From contig NC_084672.1 of NCBI RefSeq assembly GCF_028389875.1, positions 2,129,501-2,193,500 of the forward strand: DNA of 64,000 bases, given 5' to 3'. The translations under genes were made by a program, and so were the position numbers. Below, in pieces: positions 47,163-60,668 of this stretch; positions within the stretch are counted from its first letter, which is position 1, and each line of letters begins with the position of its first letter. The notes under the pieces were generated by a model that saw only the letters and a list, made by a program, of their open reading frames with translations, searched no databases and had not been told where the DNA came from. The DNA is from Rhea pennata. Taxonomy: Eukaryota; Chordata; Aves; Rheiformes; Rheidae.

Positions 47163-47726
47163 CTAGTAAGAAATGAATTAGCTGTTAAGCTAGCAATAAA
47201 ATTCATATGTGAAGCTCTTCAGAGTGCACAGAAAGAACCTCCCCCAGCTCCTGTTGTGCTCAGCCATTGCAGGAGGACTGCTATGGAGATACAGCAAGTA
47301 AGTGTAATGTGAGCAGCATAGCTAGAACCCATGAATCTCTTAGAGGAGAAAGATGGTATCTCCACTACTATAGCCCTGGACAGTTCAACCTACAGCTTCT
47401 GAGCTGCAGGTGCTTTGAGAGCAGTTCCAAACTGGAGTTATATCATGTATCTGACAGAACGAATATGCTCTTAGGTGATATGAATGAATCCTGGACTGTC
47501 CTAATTGCTGTACCCAGAATGGTATTGCAGTGGCAATGAGAGGGGGCAGGGGTGTCTCTGGGGGGCTTTATCTCCAACTGTGAACTACTCTGGGATCGCC
47601 ATCTGTATGGTGGTCTGAGATAAGTAGGTCTGTCTGGTGGTATTCATCCACATGAGGAATTTAGCATGTAGGTGAGAAGGTCAGAAGAGCTGACTATAGG
47701 AAATCATACACATAAAAAAAACAAAC

Positions 47727-47757
<31 letters not shown>

Positions 47758-48937
47758 CCCCACTATTTGGCATTTCCCTGCATTTTATTGTCTTAATGCA
47801 TTTTTTAGGATAAACCAGAATATAATAAAAACTGGTGCCATATATGTTAACCAGCATTATTTTTCCAAAAAATATTTTCTTTTTTTTGAATTGCTATTAT
47901 CAATTCAACAAATAGAAATTATGAAATGCATATATCTATTTTATGTAATGAAATAATACAACCGCAGGGCAGACTACCACAAAAATTTACTACTCGAGCA
48001 CAAATACTGCATCTTCTCAGTCTAAAATTTGGCATCTGAATATCAGATTCTAACATACCTATGCAAAGCTCACTCAGAGATATACTGATATGTAGCAATT
48101 AGACAACACTTATCTGCACTGCCTTTTATGGCCAAACATGGACTCACTTCTGAGTTGTAGCCAGTTGGATATGGGCCAGCTCTGATCCATAGGTGCCCTG
48201 ACTGAGTTACTGCTGGAAGCCCCGCTGAGGACTCAGCACTGTGCTAGCAAAACAGCCAAACCTGCAGATTGGAACTTGCTCATGTTCCTTTAGCTCAGAG
48301 GGCAAGAAAGAGCCCAGCAATGGTCTAACTGTGAGTCTGTACCCACATTCTGTACAGTGCAATGCACAGCATTACTGATCCACGCTGGCTGCACCACCTA
48401 CTTAGAAGGCAAAAATTTGGGGAGAAAGCTCAGCTTTCACCCATGCTAGTTTGCTTAAAGATTACGAGCATAGCTGACTTTATACAAAGTGTGCCCATAG
48501 CATCTGCAGTGTATATATAGCTCACTTCTATATGAGCCAGGTCTTGCAGATGTTTGCTCACCAGTACCTAACAAAGATGGAGACTTCTTACACTTAAATA
48601 TGTGCAGGCTCATATGCTAACCTTCCCTAATTAAGTCCTTCCTCAAATGTGACACGATCTCCAGCATAGTAACCTAGCACTAAGGAGTTAACGTTTATTG
48701 ATTCAGAATCATGTGGGAAAGGTAAACCAGGATTAATATGGGTTAAATGCTTGGGTAGGACATATGAATGATAGAACAGTTGCCTATAATTCATTCTTAA
48801 ATGAACATTTGAAGCATAAGGGGAGAAATAAAAAGAGATAAATATTTAAATGGGCCCAAGATTAACAAGAATATGGTATACAATATGGTATAATTACTCC
48901 TTTTAACACTTAACAGCGACTTTGCAGTCTTATTTAC
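47163..48937 (-). other. IQCH: IQCH intron
   Basis: A 1.8-kb intron with a GTAAAT donor and a CTTACTAG acceptor. It contains an AAAC-type simple repeat at about 47,713-47,756. No coding segment was seen. Confidence 0.8.
47713..47756. repeat. (AAAC)n-like A-rich repeat
   Basis: A-runs punctuated by CAAACAAAC units form a simple repeat in an IQCH intron. Confidence 0.8.
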
Positions 48938-49058
48938 CTTGACTAAGAAATGTTTGGAGGAATTTTTCCCATGTAGGGAATCGTTTCTCATTGACTCGCT
49001 GTACGTGCTGAGCTAAAAGGCCCGGCAGCTCCTGGGAGATCTTCACCAAAGCTGGCTC
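48938..49058 (-). CDS. IQCH: IQCH coding exon ([12 protein letters not shown])
   Basis: A 121-bp exon from TTTCTGCAG|GAGCCA to GTCAAG|GTAAAT. It encodes [20 protein letters not shown] and then [20 protein letters not shown] plus one base of a Gly codon that is completed in the next exon. The amphipathic helices with the [12 protein letters not shown] motif are characteristic of IQCH. Acceptor, donor and phase all agree with the neighbouring exons. Confidence 0.94.
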
Positions 49059-49148
49059 CTGCAGAAACAAATTAAATAGAACCACAAGCAATTTTACTAC
49101 AGAAATGAAAACTGCTTGTGGGGTGATTAAAAACCAGGCCTCCAACAG

Positions 49149-49150
<2 letters not shown>

Positions 49151-49191
<41 letters not shown>

Positions 49192-49224
49192 AAAGAAAGA
49201 AAGAAAGAAAAAGGAAAAAAAAAG
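49151..49224. repeat. A39 tract with GAAA repeats
   Basis: About 39 consecutive A are followed by GAAAG units and a second A run. On the IQCH strand this is a pyrimidine tract beginning about 90 bases upstream of the acceptor of the exon at 48,938-49,058. Confidence 0.88.
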
Positions 49225-50510
49225 AATGTGGTTACTGTTTACTCACAGTCAGGAAACCTTTTTTTAATTTTTCTGCTTGCTACTCTTCCTTTCTATTGAA
49301 ACCTGTCCTTCTCTGAAAGATGACTTCCCACCTTTCAGTATAGCGTCTATTTGATCATAATTTATATTAATAATTTGATCTGGCAATTGGAAATGCTAAG
49401 CATTTGGAAACTGCTTAGTGATCAATATCAGCTGTCAATAACTTGTTTTTATTTTGACACTGAGCTTATTGAAGTAGGCATATATGCCAGAAATAGTTTT
49501 ACTGACTTCTTTATGTATAAGCTGCTATATAAACCCAATCAAAATTCATCCTGTTGTTACGACAAATTTCAGAGCAGAATCTACCAAAGGGGTTTATAAA
49601 GCAGGGAATACCCTTAGTACACTCTCCTACCTTTAAAATAAATTCCAAGTGAATTTGTGTCCCTAATCTTTGGCAGAATCTGATTTAACTTGTCCCCAGT
49701 TTTCTTTGCTATAGTATCACACACACAAAACCACCCCATTAAATACAGAAACTAACTGCATTGCTTTTACTGTTTAAAACAGTCCCAGAAGTATACGAGC
49801 ATATAAAGTGCAAGGACCCTGACTCTATTGCTTCAGGCTCCTTTTCTTGCTGCTTCATAAGCATTCCCTTGCTTCCCTTGAGTCTCTTTGCTTCTAGTTT
49901 ACATCCTCTCTCTCCAGCATCCTGTGCTTCAGAAGATGACCGGCCATCCTGTGATCTTGGCAATGTCCTAAGCCACAACCATGTTATCTTGAGCTTGAGA
50001 GGAACATGACAAAACCTTATGGCTAACATCTATAAATAGAGAAAAAAAAATCTGTTTTTACAGATCAGGGAATTTGAAGGAACAGGTTTTGTCATGAAAC
50101 ATATGATGTGACATACCCAAAAATATGAATTCAAAATCAACTTACTGTGATTTATCTATTGAAATGAGGAAAAGGAGGTTGACCAATGATTAGAGTATCA
50201 ACTTGGCATATAGATACAGTATTCCCAAATGCTGCCTTCCTCTGAGATTTTGGGAAAATGACTTGGTTCGTGCCTCAAGCCAGTTAGCCATGAAAGGGGG
50301 CAAGTGCAGTGTGCTACTTCACATGGAAACGAGACAAAAAGGCATTAAAATATTGAGGTGTTTAGACATGGTGGTGATCTGGGTCACGTGGGCCCCTAAC
50401 ATACCTTACGAAGAGCGTGTTACTGATTTTAAAACATTTTTAAAAATTAAATATTTGTAGTCAGTATATCAATATACTTAGCAGCACAACCCCATCTTTT
50501 TAGCAAAAGT

Positions 50511-50534
50511 AAAAAAAAAAAAAAAAAAAAAAAA
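50511..50534. repeat. Poly(A) tract, 24 bases
   Basis: A simple homopolymer in an IQCH intron. Confidence 0.85.
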
Positions 50535-53500
50535 GGTAAAAAAAATGAGATCCAAGTTCAGAATTTATCCAGATCCAAGTCTTATACTGCTAGTCTTCTT
50601 TCAACAGAAACTGTAGCAAGGAATTGGGGATAGTTCAGCTGACTAAAACAACAGAAGAATGCACAAATATTGTTGGTCTTGTCCGAGTTTGTATTTGCTT
50701 TGAAATACTGTTAAGCCAAGAAGTCATGAGACAAGGTAGTTAGCTGTACAACGAAAATAAATGCAGCTTTGGAGAGAGGATCTGAGCCTGATGATGTGAT
50801 GTGGCATGGAGATGCTGATCTACAAAATCAGTTTGCACCTCTCAGTGCATTCAGCAATACCTCTGCCACACGGAGCCTCGTTTCTGAGATCTAACGACTT
50901 AGGGCACTGTGCAATTTAAACAGAAATAGAAAAACAGACAAACAAAAGCTGAGGTGTGCAATGGGGCTGCCTGAAAGCTTTTGATAAATTACTGGGGGAA
51001 AAACCAATAATCCCAGCTGGATGTGCACAGGCATTTGAGAGTACTGTGACCAAGCTCGTATAATTAAAAATTAAGTTACAGGCGTATGAACTGGGCCACT
51101 ATTTTCCATTGCAACCATTCTGAGGGACATGAGGTCAGCCATGACAATTCCATAATTTTTTTTCCCCTTTGGAACAAATGTTATTTCCCTGCAAATAAAG
51201 AAGCTGATGGGACCCTATTCTCCACGAGGGTCTGGTCAGATGCAGAGCGCCTGGGCCTGTCTGGCTCCTCAGCAATCACAGTGCCATCATGCGCCACTGC
51301 GGTCTGTCCAGAGGGTGGACATGAGACAGGCAAGACTTGTGCTAGCTCCTCACATGGCCCAGCATTGCTTCCTCAAATAAGGTCAAATAGCAGCTGAAGG
51401 GGACCTGAATTCAGGACAAACTCAGGACAGCTCTAAAGTCTATGGGGATGCACAGTGCCCGGGTGCAGGAGTATCCCGCACTTTAAAGCGCCTTCAGTGC
51501 TGGCTGGCTAGGAAGGACGCATGCACAAAAACTATTACCTTGCAAAAAGATGACGGTAGCTTTTAAAAAAAAACAATGCATTCAGGAAAATTGAGAAAAT
51601 TTCCTTGTGAGATCAAATATGCTTTTAACAGGTAACACCTAAATAATCAAGGTGTTCTGAGAAGGGAGTCAGGCAACTGTTTTTTAAAGATCAGCGCCTG
51701 GAATTCTATTTGAACGGGATTTTTGCAACTGTAGGCTCTAAAAAGGCAATAATCCTGATTATAGGGAGTTTTAGTAGGTAAATTCAAGCCCAGATCCAGC
51801 ATTCACTCATGAAACCAAACCTTTTAAAAGGATGACTGCTCTGTAGGCTAATTTCATTTAAATTGGACGGTATCTCCAGCAGAGCTTACCCATGTTTTAT
51901 CTCTTTATGTGGCCCAAAACAATTCAGAATCATAGGCTCAATATGAACAGGGCTTTCAGTATATCTTTCTTAGCACAAGTAAAAAGTGAGCAAGCCAAAT
52001 ATTACAGTTTCTATGATGCAGTAATCTGTAAATCTATCCAAATCTGTTTTCTACTTTTTTTTATAACAATGATGAATACACATGAAACATATATATATAT
52101 CTTTCCCTCCTTGAGTATAAAAGAATTTCTCACTCTGCTGCAAGCTGACTTTCCAAAGGCTGCCTTACAATGGCAGCTGCAACAAAAAAAACTAGGACTG
52201 ACTGTGGAGTATATTGAAGGAACTGGGAGATGCACTTGAGAAAGATCAGTGCAGAAAAAGCCTATTGAGAAGACAGGTATATAAACAGAAAGAAGAAATA
52301 GACTAAGAAATCCCAAGAAAAACCTGGGGACAGAAAGAGGCTGTAGAGCAGAACGCATGAAAAAGACCTGTGATTTTTTAGCTAAAAAAACAGCTTGAAA
52401 GAAAATTATTTAGACCTTGCAAGCAAATAGAGTGAAGAAAGTAACTCCAAATAAGTAAAAGTGACTGGGCCAGAGAAGAACAAATCCAGCAGACGGATCG
52501 TCAGCAATATGAACTGCCGTATCTCTGCAGCAGTCAATGAAGCTATGGCAATTTACACCAGTTTTGCAGTATATCCCTTATACTGAGATCAGTGGAGCTA
52601 TGATAACTTATTCCAGCTGCCTGGATGTGAATTGGTCCAGCTCTTCTTGCTCCTCTCTGCTAGCAGCACTGTTGAGAAAGCCCAATAACAGCTTAATTTT
52701 CATTGTCTCCTACTTTGCAAATTAAACTGTTGACATTCTTTCTAGTTCAGACACGTATGTGCTAGCCAGAACCACAATCCATCCCACTGAATAAAACAAT
52801 CTGAAAGGTTTAAAAAAAAGGAAATGCTTTTGAAAGTGATACACCAACTGCCTTACCTACTTAAAGTTTGAAAATTGATTTAAAAACCAAGCATTTAATT
52901 GTTAAATGCAAATTTTAAAATTAAAAAGTGCCAATTTTGCCTTCTATGAGCTGGAAAAGTATGTCCCAATAGAAGGTAACACCATGTAAAACAGCCATCA
53001 TTACCAAGTAACGCAAATGTTTTTTGTATGTAAAATTGCTTTGTAAAATATTTGCTCCATCTGCTGAAAGTAGCAAAGACAATTTTCCCTGGTAGCTAAT
53101 GGCCCATTTCAGCTGTACGGCAAGCGATTCACCGTGGCTGCGACTTGCATTAAGTAGAACGGCGAAGACGGTGCACAGAATTCGCCACTTATGTAGTATT
53201 ATCTGCTCGCCACTTCCCGAGAGCCCGGCCCTCATTACCGCGGCCCTCGCTTTGGATCAGCACGCAGGACGAGGCTTGCTCCGACTCGAGAGGCTTTTTG
53301 TCAAACTGAGGCACATATGTTATGCTTCAGCGCAGAAGCACAAAACAGCCACTTTCCTTGACTACAAGAACAAGGAGGTTAGTTCTCTTTCAACTTTCCA
53401 GCACTTAAACTGCTGTTCCTTTTTTCACACCACATGGGGCCACGGCTTTCTCTTCTGGCTCATGCTGTCACGGCGCACGCTGAGGATTTCAATATATAAA

Positions 53501-56500
53501 GATCAAGCACTCCTCCTAATTCTACATTCAACTATATGCACACGCACAAAAAAGCAGAAAACACTGGCCTCCTCCAAAAACCCCTCCCAGTTGCTTCAGT
53601 TTCATTGTATACTTTGCCGCTTACCATAGCTCCATTGAAAAGCACATGTTTACATTGTGCCCTGAACTACTTCAACATCTGCTAACAGACCAATAAAAAA
53701 TAAATAAACCAGGATTGTTTAGAAAGAGAGATCCTTTCTATTTCCTCTCAACACTCCTAAACGGGCAACAGCAATATGGTGCTGAGATCCTTTTCTGTAG
53801 TTTTCGTCTTGGAAGACAATGTATGCAGGGAAATCAAAAGTAAAATCGCTATACCCTGTGCTAACAAAAATCAGACAAAATAAGATCTTAAAAGCTGTAT
53901 CAGCTTGTCCACTATTTCTGCTATTTATACACAGCGTGTTAGTTTGAGATCTGGATGATTTTATTCAATAGTTTGTTTTCCTGCTCCCCCAAATACTCCA
54001 TGTGGATTGCTATTTTGTGCAATAAAGCATGTATTTTGTGAGAAAGCGTGCTTCATTTTTCAGGGTTCTTTTTGTCTACTCTCAGAGTGAGGTAAACATT
54101 ACACAATTACCATATTCTTCTAGAAGTCCTTTTTAATAATGTCATACACTCGTTTCAATGCAATATTTGCAAGATCAGGACTTTGGGGATGATAATACTC
54201 ATCTCATATAAAATGAAAGAACTAATATTTAAGTGTGTCTTTTATATGTTTTAATTAGATCTCTGCAAATGCACAATCAATTCAGAAGCCCTCAGATTAG
54301 TAAGATTTTCCTGATTAGTTTATTTTTCTCTATTTCAGACTGTACAAATTTTGTTCACTTTCTTTTGCCCTCCTTTCTGGCTCATTTCCCTAGGGAAAAG
54401 ATTTTAATGAATTCCAAAAGCATGATTTAAAATAGAAAAAAGACACCGTACCGATAATTCACAGTCCCTTCCCAGGAATTCTGTGTGAATCGCAGGGCTG
54501 TAGCGCTAGGGAGCAGCCAGACAAAACCCACGGCATGTTTCGCAAACAACACACAGTTAAACTTCTTTTATTCTTAGACTTGCCTGTGTGATACTTTTTG
54601 GATTTTAGCAAAATAAACATTTTTAAAATAATCCAGGCATTTTATTGCATGCAATAACGTTAACGGATTTCAGATTTCTTTAGTGCTCTTGCTTTATCCT
54701 CTCCTTCCACACTGTTATTGCTAAAAACTGGCAGTTAAATTCAATTGATTCAAAATATTCTGGATCCATATGGCCTAAAACCCTGGAGCTGAAGTTCTGA
54801 TATTGCCTCACTGCTGTTTTCTAGCATTTGCCTCTACTCTAGTCCCCAGATGGTGGAAGTAACATTTAAACCTCCTTTCCTCTGCCTTGTACAATAGACC
54901 TTGGCACCATTTCAACTGTTTACTCCGGTAATTAACAGCACTGATACCACAACAATTACAACTCCTACAATCTTAACACAATAATGCTATGAATTAGTGA
55001 GAGCTAATGGCTGGAAGGTATAGTGGTTCCAGACTGCGAGATCTGTGCATTTTTAGAATAAAATAAAAGGTACAAACAGCACGCTTGCGGTAGACAATGA
55101 TTACCTAGTAATTAGTTTACACAAAGCTTCCTATTTAATGGCAAAACGCTGTAATTAACGCGTGACAGAAAATCAAAGGGTACTTTGTAAGCATATGAAA
55201 AATTAACACTGCAGGCCTATAGTTTTATGTACTGATTAGAAGCATATTAAATCAATAGGACATACAAACCAACAGCTTGCATACCTGATTATTGTAAGTC
55301 TTAGGAATGGATATCATGGTTTTAATTTAACCGAGGGATACAATTATCATGCTTTATTTTGCTTAGGATTTGGAAATTACCTGAAACATCACTGTGGCAG
55401 CTACATAAAAGTAATAACAGACTGAATGAGAGCACTGCAGATTGTTCACAGATACGGCGAATATGTGAACTATTTAGGACGTTTTGTTGACAAGGCACTG
55501 CCCATTCTTGGAAATAACTTTCAGCGCTTTTTGCTTTGTAGGCAATCAAGTTTTTCCTTCAGCCTTTGGTTTCTTTCTCTTTTCCTATTAAAAACCACAT
55601 CAAATTAGGGGAAATTTTAAAAGCCTGTCAAAATGCTGTAAAGGGATCTTTAGCAGAACTGTCAGAGTTTCTGGCCCTCTTCAGGCAGAAAAAATTATCA
55701 CACCTGCAATTGCACATGCACAACAGCAGCAAAGGGCACTCGCTTAAGAAACCTCTCACAGACCCTTTGGTGTTACACCAAGACCAACTCAATTGCCTGC
55801 ACTTTATTCTGCAGTTTCAGCAGTATTTGTAGCATTGCTTTAGAACGAAGTTGATGATGTTACAAAAGGTGATCAACCAAGGGGTGAAAATGAGTATCAG
55901 AAAGGGGGGAAAAGTGCTAGGAGTCTCTACTGTGTTCAGAAACAGCCTGAAATGATAGTGTTCTGGCAATGCCATGTTTCTAAAATTAAGTCTTTGAGAG
56001 TATGAGGACTGGCTTTTATTTTGACTTGTTATAAACATACGCTCTTTTCTCTGAATTCCTTACTTCAGCAAAGAAACAACATGTGCTACGTAAGCTTCAG
56101 GCTTCTCATAGGAACGAAAATCATTCAACTAGTTAAAAATCTCACCACTACTATTCCTGATTTTCAGATAATCACTAAGTTTATCTAATTACTTATTACA
56201 GGACTTCTTAAAGTTTACCAATAACATTTCAAGATACAGCCAGCATTTTATCTTGGCCTTTCAAATTGTAATTTTCCAATAGCAATCAATTGAAAATCCT
56301 GCAACATAGTTTGAATATTGCTTTGTTCAACACTGACTGAAATTTGGGGTTTCTGTTTAATACCACCTTTTGAAGAGACTTTGAGCTCCTTTTACTCATT
56401 TGAATGATCTAACAAGGATATGGTCTATATGAAAGAAAACTGGCACAATATTGTGACACAAGTGGAGATGGCAAGAGTCAAACACTGTAACACTTAAAAT

Positions 56501-59500
56501 GGAAGGTTACCCATGCACATTAAATAGCATTTCTTCTACAACTAATAGCTAATAGAGTTGGGTTTTTTTTAATGTCTGTATTGTTATGATTGTTACAGCC
56601 AATTGTAACAGCTTAATGAAAAGAACACTTTTGCTTGTTTTTCCATGTCTTGCTCCATTCTAGTTTTTTCAGGTCTTTTCATCTTTATCCCTACATGTCT
56701 CCCTCCCTCTGTCCCCTGTCTGAGCTTCCTTACCTTTAGGATTGCTGCTATATAAACTTGCATTATATCGGTAGTCCTTGTGGTTAATGAATAGTTGCAG
56801 TATAATAAAAAGGAATTTTTAAATTAACCTGACTATTGATATATAAATAGTACCTAAACCACTAGATTATATGTATAGTTATACAAGATGGTGGGATGGC
56901 TGTATGCTCCTGTATTATTTTAGGTAAAAGGGAACTGTTAAAAGAACAAAACAGGCAACACTAACAGGATGGTGACATTACCCCTCCACTGAGAGGGAAG
57001 AGGACTGTGGCCGCTGAATAGAAGTGGAGCCTGCAGAAGGATCTGACCGGACTTCACCTATGGGCCCTGGCTGAGTCAGAGTCCAGGCGTGTCACAGGCT
57101 TTGACAGCCTGGTGTCTATTCCAAAATAAATAAAACAGACCAAATAACATACTTTGTAGACTACTACACCAGTCTCCAGCTTGAATTCTGAGCAGGTATC
57201 TGAGCACCTCTCCTCTTGCTTAATGCAAATACGGCTGCAGTAGATCTGATTAGTCCAGTGTCCTAACTCTGATCATGGCCATAAGTGGATGCCCAGGAAA
57301 GGTTATAAAAACGGAGCAAGTATATCCATTCCCCAGATACTCTCTCAGCCACCAACAGTTTGCAGCTCAGAAACTCGCTAAGTCAGAGAGAGTGTCAGTG
57401 AATTTAATAACCATAAATGGATGGTTTTCTCTTCAATGAATTCATTCAGTCTCACAGCTTAGATCTATATAAATATAGGTAAGATTTTTTCAAAACTTGA
57501 AAAAAATGAAGTGCTGACTTCCAGCAAGTGAGATGCCTAGCTTCTTAGCATATTTTGGAATACCACATATTAATAAGTATTATCTTTCTCTAGATATTCT
57601 GAATGGACCCTCATGCAATTGTCCTAAATACATTCTATATCATTCGCTCACTTACTCTAGTAAGCAGAATCATTTTTTTCTGCTATGCATGGACTACTTG
57701 AAACTTGGATAAGTAGAGTAAATAGTTTGGAAAATCACGATATGACAGCATCAGAGCATTTCACACGGAGCACATGCTTTACATGCACACCTTAAACAGG
57801 TAAAATCTGTGAAGTAACGTGCTTCTTCCAACAGCTGATCACGTTGCACAGTACAATTAAACTGCTAAGGTGTTTCAGAACTTGCTGATCTTTTCTACAT
57901 ATAACAGGGGCCAGATTCTTACATTTTTTCACACTGGAGAGTGGTGCTCTCCACAAATAGTCTCACTATAGCATGAGCACTTGTGGTGAAAGTGGTTCTC
58001 CTTGATACTGAATGCAACTGGAACTGGGCCTCAGGATGAAGGATTTTGCATGCTGGCAGACCTAGCAGTGCGCAGTAAGATGAAGGTTTACAGAGCCATT
58101 CTGCATAGTTTGTGAATTCAGCCCTTTATGCAGTTACAAGATAATTGTTCAGATACCTCAGATGCTACATTAAGTTAACATGGCAAAATACATTGATAAT
58201 CTTGTCCTACATTTTTGTTTGCCCAGTGTTATGTCTGAAATGAGGAATCTAAAATCTCATTTTTAGATAGAATAGATTCTTATGCAATTCAAACTCACAA
58301 ACTACATTATTTTTAATCTGTTGCCTACTACATACCAATGAGAAAAATCTGAGTATCGTGTCTTAAACTGCTATGCAAATGATGCTATTTGTAAGTATTA
58401 ACATAATTTAGTGCTTACAGTCATATTCTCATTTCTAATAATTCTACCAGAATGGAGAGTCTTTTCACTGTACTCTTAGCCTGCAGGATAGTCTTTCATC
58501 AAGAAGCTGAATTTTTTAATAACCTGCCAGCATACGTTTTGTATGTGGCAGCCTATGCCAATGACACAATGTCTTCATTATCAAAAGAAACAGGTCTACA
58601 TACTGTAATAGGACATTAAAACATGCCTGTGCTCATAAACTAATGCTTTGATGTTTAAATGTGTATCATTACAGTGGTATTCTGTAACAAAGGATGATTT
58701 TAATCCTCTGCTCTCAATGGTAATACTCAGTGGCGACTGCAATTCATTACATATAAAAGAGGTCTCCTGCTCTAGAAAAGAGGGCTCATGCAGAAGGCAG
58801 AAAAATGTGAACACTCGTATTCAAACAAGATGCTCAAAATGGCAGCAAAAGTTTTGCTCTTCTAGCTAAGCTAGCTGGAATACTGGTCTGGATTTATGGA
58901 AGCTTTCCTGCTGACTGTAAGAAATTAGATCAAATACATCGTTCCATATATATTTTCCGACTTCCAACAAATGTTTATGTGGAAGGGCTTCTAAAAGGCT
59001 GATTCCTGGCTGCATCAAAGTTCCACTTCAACGCAGTATAAAAGCAAAAACAGAGAAAGCCAGTTATCCCTATACCCTTTATTCAAATCTGCTTAGCCCC
59101 TGGAGAATTCAAAAGGCAGAGAAATAGGAACACTAAAACTAACATGAGGTGATGGCACTTTAAATAGGGAATTTATACCAGCAAAGACCTAGACTTGGTG
59201 GAAATTGTGTTTTATCATGTCTTCTGTTCCCACTCCATGCCTTCTGCCATGGTGGGAGCGGGATCTGAGTATATCCTGCTAGCTTTTTGTGTACCCAGAC
59301 GGCTCAGTGGCCAGGCAATGCTCTCCAGTGCTCTACTTTATATTGCTCAGATTTGTACCGAGTGAAGGGTCCTTGGCAGGTGGGAGAAATTGTATGTTAA
59401 GTAAGTTCTGTGTTATTACATGGCATTACCTTGTAGCTGTCAAAAGCAATATAATCAGCACAATTTGAAATTTTAATATACAAAATAATTCAATCAAACA

Positions 59501-60476
59501 AAAGCTTTTAAACACTTTTGATTGAATAAAAAAAGCACTATAATGACTTGTTTATGTAAATTTAACAATTCTTTCTGGATACGTTCCTTCTGGCTTTAAA
59601 ACAGTTACACTACAAATGAATTTGGCACAATATACAGAAATATCAAATGCTTATTGAAATGAACACATTTAAATACCAATAAATATTTGAACTACAAATA
59701 GTTTCCTCAATATCAGAACTAATGAAGTTAGCTGGATTTGTGATCTGCTTATTCAAAGCTCCCATTGAAGCTTTTTCTGTAGTTGAGATGTACCCCGTTA
59801 CATCCTGTGGATTCTTAGGAATATCTTAGTGCATGAGGTCATACTTTTCCCGCAGTTAGGTATTTATAGGACCTCTCTCTTTACCTAAGCATCCACTATA
59901 ATGAAACTTGTAGGACTCTAATGATCTCTGAGACCTCAAGTGTTCTGTCTTATGCAGTGGAAAATAGCTAACAGGTTTAAAAGTTATTAATACAGAGAAA
60001 TGTACAGAAACAACAATCCTTAGGAAGCCAGATTAAAAAGTGATCAGTTTGTATCTGGCCTCAAACTGATTAGTATTGTTCAATTATATTAGTCCAACAT
60101 TTATTCCAATAATGGCAAGTTTCTGTAAGGTTCTACCACCTATATACTTTTATTTACTCATGCCCTCACTTTAGATAAAAAACACTAAGAAAGATTTTTG
60201 TGTTATTGCATATGAATTAAATGATACGACGTCCAACTTATTTCCACAGTTGGATGTCAGACATTCACTTATATTTTGGAATATTTAACTGCCCTTTTTT
60301 ATTTGAATTACTGTATCCTATTACTTTATACAAGCCAGCCTGAATTCTGTAATATCAGCTCTTACCAACATCTTAAAATGAAAGCTCAGAGAAAAGATTT
60401 ATGGTGAGGAACTACTCTAGGAGAACATTAAGGAGTCGTAACAACAGACAAGAAACGCTACTCCTTAGTTACTTAC

Positions 60477-60668
60477 ATGGGCCCACTTACTACTCCATAT
60501 CTCCGGGCTGCATCGTTGCCGCTCCTTCTGGAGCCAGGGGTAGCATTTCAAATGCAAGATAACATCACAGTAGGCAGTGCCATTTCCTCCAGATTCATCG
60601 TTCATTTTGAACAGCCAGCGCTGCACTTCCATGTTGTCAATGATCAGCTGACTGAGAATATTAATCAT
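60477..60668 (-). CDS. IQCH: IQCH coding exon (Gly-rich loop, KMNDESGGNGTA)
   Basis: A 64-codon exon, phase 0 at both ends, from GTCCACAG|ATG to GCCCAT|GTAAGT. It encodes MINILSQLIIDNMEVQRWLF followed by KMNDESGGNGTAYCDV. The combination of a buried strand, a Lys and a Gly-rich loop (K-x-N/D-x2-S-G-G-N-G) is the ATP-binding signature of ATP-grasp ligases of the PGM1 type. The remainder, ending SSKWAH, is a polar helix. The ATG at the exon start is an internal Met, not a start codon. Confidence 0.94.

Larger units (their letters stand above)
49059..60476 (-). other. IQCH: IQCH intron, 11.4 kb
   Basis: The flanking exons join SSKWAH to EPALVK in phase 0, so no exon is missing. The intron holds a long A/GAAA tract (49,151-49,224) and a 24-base A tract (50,511-50,534). 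A slightly CpG-richer patch near 53,100-53,300 lies at the start of a 176-codon open frame (53,099-53,629) that I do not recognise. No transposon was identified. Confidence 0.75.
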
